A program made the translations under genes and the position numbers. Under the pieces are notes generated by a model. The model was given only the letters and a program-made list of their open reading frames with translations. It did no database searches and was not told the DNA's origin. This document shows positions 5,387-7,879 of a stretch of 7,879 bases of DNA, piece after piece. Position 1 is the stretch's first letter; each line of letters opens with the position of its first letter. Source of the DNA: Candidatus Nanopelagicales bacterium (GTDB lineage Bacteria > Actinomycetota > Actinomycetes > S36-B12); NCBI GenBank assembly GCA_023264215.1, contig JALQSY010000075.1, positions 1-7,879 of the forward strand, read 5' to 3'.

Positions 5387-7228
5387 ATGCAGTTGACCGC
5401 GGCCGAGATCGCCGCCTCGCCGGAGTTCGCGGCGCGGGTGGCTGTGCTGTCGGAACAGACCGGTCGCACACCCGAGGACATCAGCGCCGACGCCCGCCGG
5501 TGCCTGGACGAGATGGTCGCGACCGTCGAGCCCAAGAGCAGCCAGGCATGGGATCGCTTCGGCGCGTGGCTCTCGCGCTCGTACTCGATCGATGCCTCAA
5601 CGGATCGGCTGCGGCACATCCGCGAACTGGGCCTGAAGCACTCGCTGGTCTTCCTGCCCAACCATCGCTCCTACCTCGATCCGCTTGTCCTGCGGCGCGT
5701 CCTGTCCGGGTACGGCTTCCCGCCCAACTTTGTCCTCGGTGGAATGAACCTCGCCAAGTGGCCAGCCTCGGTCCTCGCCAAGCGGGCGGGGCTGATCTTC
5801 ATCCGTCGCAGCTCACGCGACGATCCGGTCTATCCGGCGATGATGCGCCTGTATCTGGGATGCCTGCTCAAGGTCCATGCCAATCTTGAGTGGTACTTCG
5901 AAGGTGGGCGCACACGTACCGGCAAGCTCCGGCCGCCGCGTATGGGCGTCCTCCGATACCTCATCGACGCGTTCGTCGAGAACGCCGCCGAGGCCGGATC
6001 GGCAACCAAGGAGGACGTGTACATCGTCCCCGTCTCGATCGTGTACGACCAGCAGCATGAGGTGGAGGCGATCTCCTACGAGGACACCGGCGGCAGCAAG
6101 ACCCCGGAGAGCCTGCGCTGGCTCTACGGATTCGCCCGGGCCCAGTCGACGCGCCGCGGCCAGGTGCATGTCCGCTTCGGCGAGCCGCTGTCCTTGCTGG
6201 GGACCTTGGACGATGCGCGCGAACGCGCCGGCTCCGCCGATCCGGAGACCGTCGTACCCCGCGTCGCCTTCGAGATCGCCGACCGGATCAACGCCGCGAC
6301 GCCCATCACGCCTTCGGCTCTGATCACCTTCGCCCTGCTCGACAACGAGGGGCGCGCGCTGACGCTTGGGGAGTTGCTCGACGTCCTCGATCCACTCCTC
6401 GCCTACGTGCGCGAGCGCCATCTTCCTCTCACGTCCGACATCGACCTGGCACGTCCCGACGGCTTGCGTACCGCGCTTCGCACGCTCCAGCGTGAAGGCG
6501 TCATCGAGGTCTACGACGGAGGCCTCGAGCCGGTCTTTGCCGTCGCTCCCGATCGCTTCCACGAGGCGGCCTTCTATCGCAACACTCTTGGCCACTGGTT
6601 CGTCTACCGCGCGATTGCGGAGAACGCCCTCCTCGCCGCGGCGGACACCGGTGGCGATGTCGTCGACACGACCTGGCAGGCCGCCCTGGAACTGCGCGAC
6701 CTGCTGAAGTTCGAGTTCTTCTTCCCGCGCAAGCGGGAGTTCGCCGAGGACATCCGTCGTGAGGTCGATCTGGCCCGGCCCGGGTGGTCCGGAGAGGGCT
6801 TCGATCGGGACGGCGTGCTGCAGGCGCTGGACCAGACGCACCTGTACGTCTCCCACCGCATCATCGGCCCCTTCCTCGAGGCCTACTACGTCGTCGCCGC
6901 TCGGCTGGCAGACCGAGAGCCCGCGGCCCCCGTCGATCGCGATGCGCTGGTGCAGGAGTGCCTGGGCATTGCGAAGCAGGACTGGCTGATGCACCGCCTC
7001 CACAGCCCCGAGTCGATCTCCCGGGATCTCATGCAGGGGGCGCTCAAGCTCGCGGACAATCGGGGATTGCTCGGCGTCGGCGGCGAGGAACTGCGCAAGC
7101 AGCGCGAGGACTTCCGGGACGAGCTGAGGGCCGCCGTGGAGCGCGTGGGTATCGTGCGACGTGCGGCCATGGCGCAGATCGAGGGCGATGGCCGGCGGAC
7201 AATTTCGAGGATCATGCGGAGGCGTTAA
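5387..7228 (+). CDS. plsB: PlsB-type glycerol-3-phosphate acyltransferase
   Basis: A 613-residue acyltransferase, predicted to transfer an acyl chain to glycerol-3-phosphate (making lysophosphatidate) at the inner face of the membrane, the first step of phospholipid and triacylglycerol synthesis. All four family blocks are present and in order: block I NHRSYLD with the catalytic His93 and Asp98 (HX4D); block II GLIFIRRS (135-142); block III YFEGGRTRTGK (170-180); block IV IVPVSIVY (213-220). The FEGGRTRTGK form and the long C-terminal half (about 300-613, mixed helical, no motif I recognise) favour PlsB over the smaller PlsC. The length is close to what I recall for M. tuberculosis PlsB1 and shorter than PlsB2 or E. 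coli PlsB. No transmembrane helix is evident, so membrane association would be peripheral. Only 2 bp separate it from the HAD-phosphatase gene, so the two are cotranscribed. A dihydroxyacetone-phosphate or other acyl acceptor cannot be excluded. Confidence 0.85.
   Translation: MQLTAAEIAASPEFAARVAVLSEQTGRTPEDISADARRCLDEMVATVEPKSSQAWDRFGAWLSRSYSIDASTDRLRHIRELGLKHSLVFLPNHRSYLDPLVLRRVLSGYGFPPNFVLGGMNLAKWPASVLAKRAGLIFIRRSSRDDPVYPAMMRLYLGCLLKVHANLEWYFEGGRTRTGKLRPPRMGVLRYLIDAFVENAAEAGSATKEDVYIVPVSIVYDQQHEVEAISYEDTGGSKTPESLRWLYGFARAQSTRRGQVHVRFGEPLSLLGTLDDARERAGSADPETVVPRVAFEIADRINAATPITPSALITFALLDNEGRALTLGELLDVLDPLLAYVRERHLPLTSDIDLARPDGLRTALRTLQREGVIEVYDGGLEPVFAVAPDRFHEAAFYRNTLGHWFVYRAIAENALLAAADTGGDVVDTTWQAALELRDLLKFEFFFPRKREFAEDIRREVDLARPGWSGEGFDRDGVLQALDQTHLYVSHRIIGPFLEAYYVVAARLADREPAAPVDRDALVQECLGIAKQDWLMHRLHSPESISRDLMQGALKLADNRGLLGVGGEELRKQREDFRDELRAAVERVGIVRRAAMAQIEGDGRRTISRIMRRR
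7218..7222 (+). promoter_or_regulatory. Ribosome binding site for the HAD-phosphatase gene, inside the plsB 3' end
   Basis: GGAGG lies within the last codons of plsB, 8 bases before the GTG at 7231. It supports that GTG as the start and coupled translation of the two genes. Confidence 0.65.
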
Positions 7229-7230
7229 GC

Positions 7231-7879
7231 GTGCCTGACATCGACGGACTGGTGGCCGAGGTCGAGGCATCCCCCGAAGGCCCCCACATCGGTGCCTTCT
7301 TCGACTTCGATGGAACACTCATCGACGGATACTCGGCTGTCGCCTATTTCCGCGACCGCCTCATGGCTCGCGATGTGGGCACGACGGAGTTGCTGCGTTC
7401 CCTCATCGAGAGCGTCAACGTCGAGGTGCGCGGCCAGGACGTCCATCGCCTGGTCGAGATCGGCGTGGGTGCGCTCGGCGGCCGCTCGGTCGACGACGTC
7501 GAGAAGATGGGCGAGCGACTCTTCCGCAAGCACATCGCTCAGATGATCTACCCCGAGGCGCGCGCGCTCATCGCCGCGCACCGCGGTCGCGGGCACACCG
7601 TTGTCATCGCCTCCTCCGCGCTCACCTTCCAGGTCGAGGCGGCCGCTCGCGATCTCGGTATCGAGGACATCCTGTGCACGCGCATGGAGTCGCGCGACGG
7701 TGTGCTCACCGGTTTCATCGACGGTCCGGTGCTGTGGGGCGATGCCAAGGCACAGGCGGTACGCGACTTCGCCGCCGCGCACGACATCGACCTCGCCCAG
7801 TCCTTCGCCTACGGCAACGGTGCCGAGGACCTTGCGTATCTCGCGACCGTGGGCAACCCGCGGCCACTCAATCCGGCGG
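7231..7879 (+). CDS. HAD-IB phosphatase domain protein, partial; probable N-terminus of a HAD-PlsC fusion
   Basis: The frame opens at GTG 7231 and runs off the window without a stop (216 codons seen). It is a HAD-superfamily IB (SerB-like) phosphatase domain: motif I FFDFDGTL (23-30) with nucleophile Asp25 and acid/base Asp27; a helical cap at about 35-105; motif II VIASSA with Ser128; motif III Lys173 in GDAK; motif IV region AYGNGAED (193-200); then VGNPRPLNPA, typical of this subfamily. Motif IV normally reads GDxxxD, but the first Asp is Asn196 here, so phosphatase activity may be altered. In mycobacteria a gene next to plsB2 encodes the same kind of domain fused to a lysophosphatidate acyltransferase (PlsC). 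By that analogy the missing 3' part probably encodes PlsC, making PlsB and PlsC an operon for phosphatidate synthesis. A stand-alone phosphoserine-phosphatase-like hydrolase is the alternative. Confidence 0.85.
   Translation, partial: MPDIDGLVAEVEASPEGPHIGAFFDFDGTLIDGYSAVAYFRDRLMARDVGTTELLRSLIESVNVEVRGQDVHRLVEIGVGALGGRSVDDVEKMGERLFRKHIAQMIYPEARALIAAHRGRGHTVVIASSALTFQVEAAARDLGIEDILCTRMESRDGVLTGFIDGPVLWGDAKAQAVRDFAAAHDIDLAQSFAYGNGAEDLAYLATVGNPRPLNPA

Noticed and set aside
5813..7318. 501-residue open frame on the minus strand, antisense to plsB
   Set aside because: It mirrors plsB codon by codon in a GC-rich region, shows no family motif, and the plus strand holds all four acyltransferase blocks. 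It is a composition artefact.

Overview
The window looks like chromosomal DNA of a high-GC Gram-positive (actinobacterial) organism. By eye the base composition is roughly two thirds G+C with strong third-position GC bias, which also produces the long antisense open frames. Other pointers are GTG start codons, 4-base stop/start overlaps, a Tat-exported PhoD phosphatase, and a PlsB-type acyltransferase followed by a HAD-phosphatase gene, an arrangement I recall from Mycobacterium. I cannot name a genus.

Left half, minus strand (read right to left from 3557 to 2): trmB (tRNA m7G46 methyltransferase), a TrmA/RumA-type RNA 5-methyluridine methyltransferase with TRAM and [4Fe-4S] motifs, a 68-residue two-helix membrane protein, then after a 93-bp gap a group II PLP-dependent decarboxylase / sphingosine-1-phosphate-lyase-like enzyme. 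The first three are joined by a GTGA overlap and an ATGA overlap, so they are very probably one translationally coupled RNA-modification operon. The gap before the PLP enzyme contains two back-to-back hairpins, then a possible -10 element and a strong ribosome binding site, so the PLP gene may be transcribed separately.

Right half, plus strand (3635 to the end): a Tat-exported PhoD-family alkaline phosphatase/phosphodiesterase, a PlsB-type glycerol-3-phosphate acyltransferase, and 2 bp later the 5' part of a gene for a HAD-IB phosphatase domain that runs off the edge. By analogy with mycobacterial PlsC, that last gene probably continues into a lysophosphatidate acyltransferase domain. The acyltransferase pair would carry out the first steps of phospholipid synthesis. 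PhoD sits upstream with its own apparent promoter. The same TAGTCT hexamer precedes both phoD (7 bp from the ATG, suggesting a leaderless mRNA) and plsB (with a short leader carrying GGAGG).

The 77-bp divergent region between trmB and phoD holds a near-perfect 18-bp inverted repeat just upstream of the phoD -10, a possible operator. I see no mobile elements, CRISPR arrays, tRNA or rRNA genes, and no stretch over 300 bp without a gene. Most of the content is ordinary housekeeping. The points most worth a second look are the Asn in HAD motif IV, the unknown substrate of the S1P-lyase-like enzyme, the phoD promoter repeat and the tandem hairpins.
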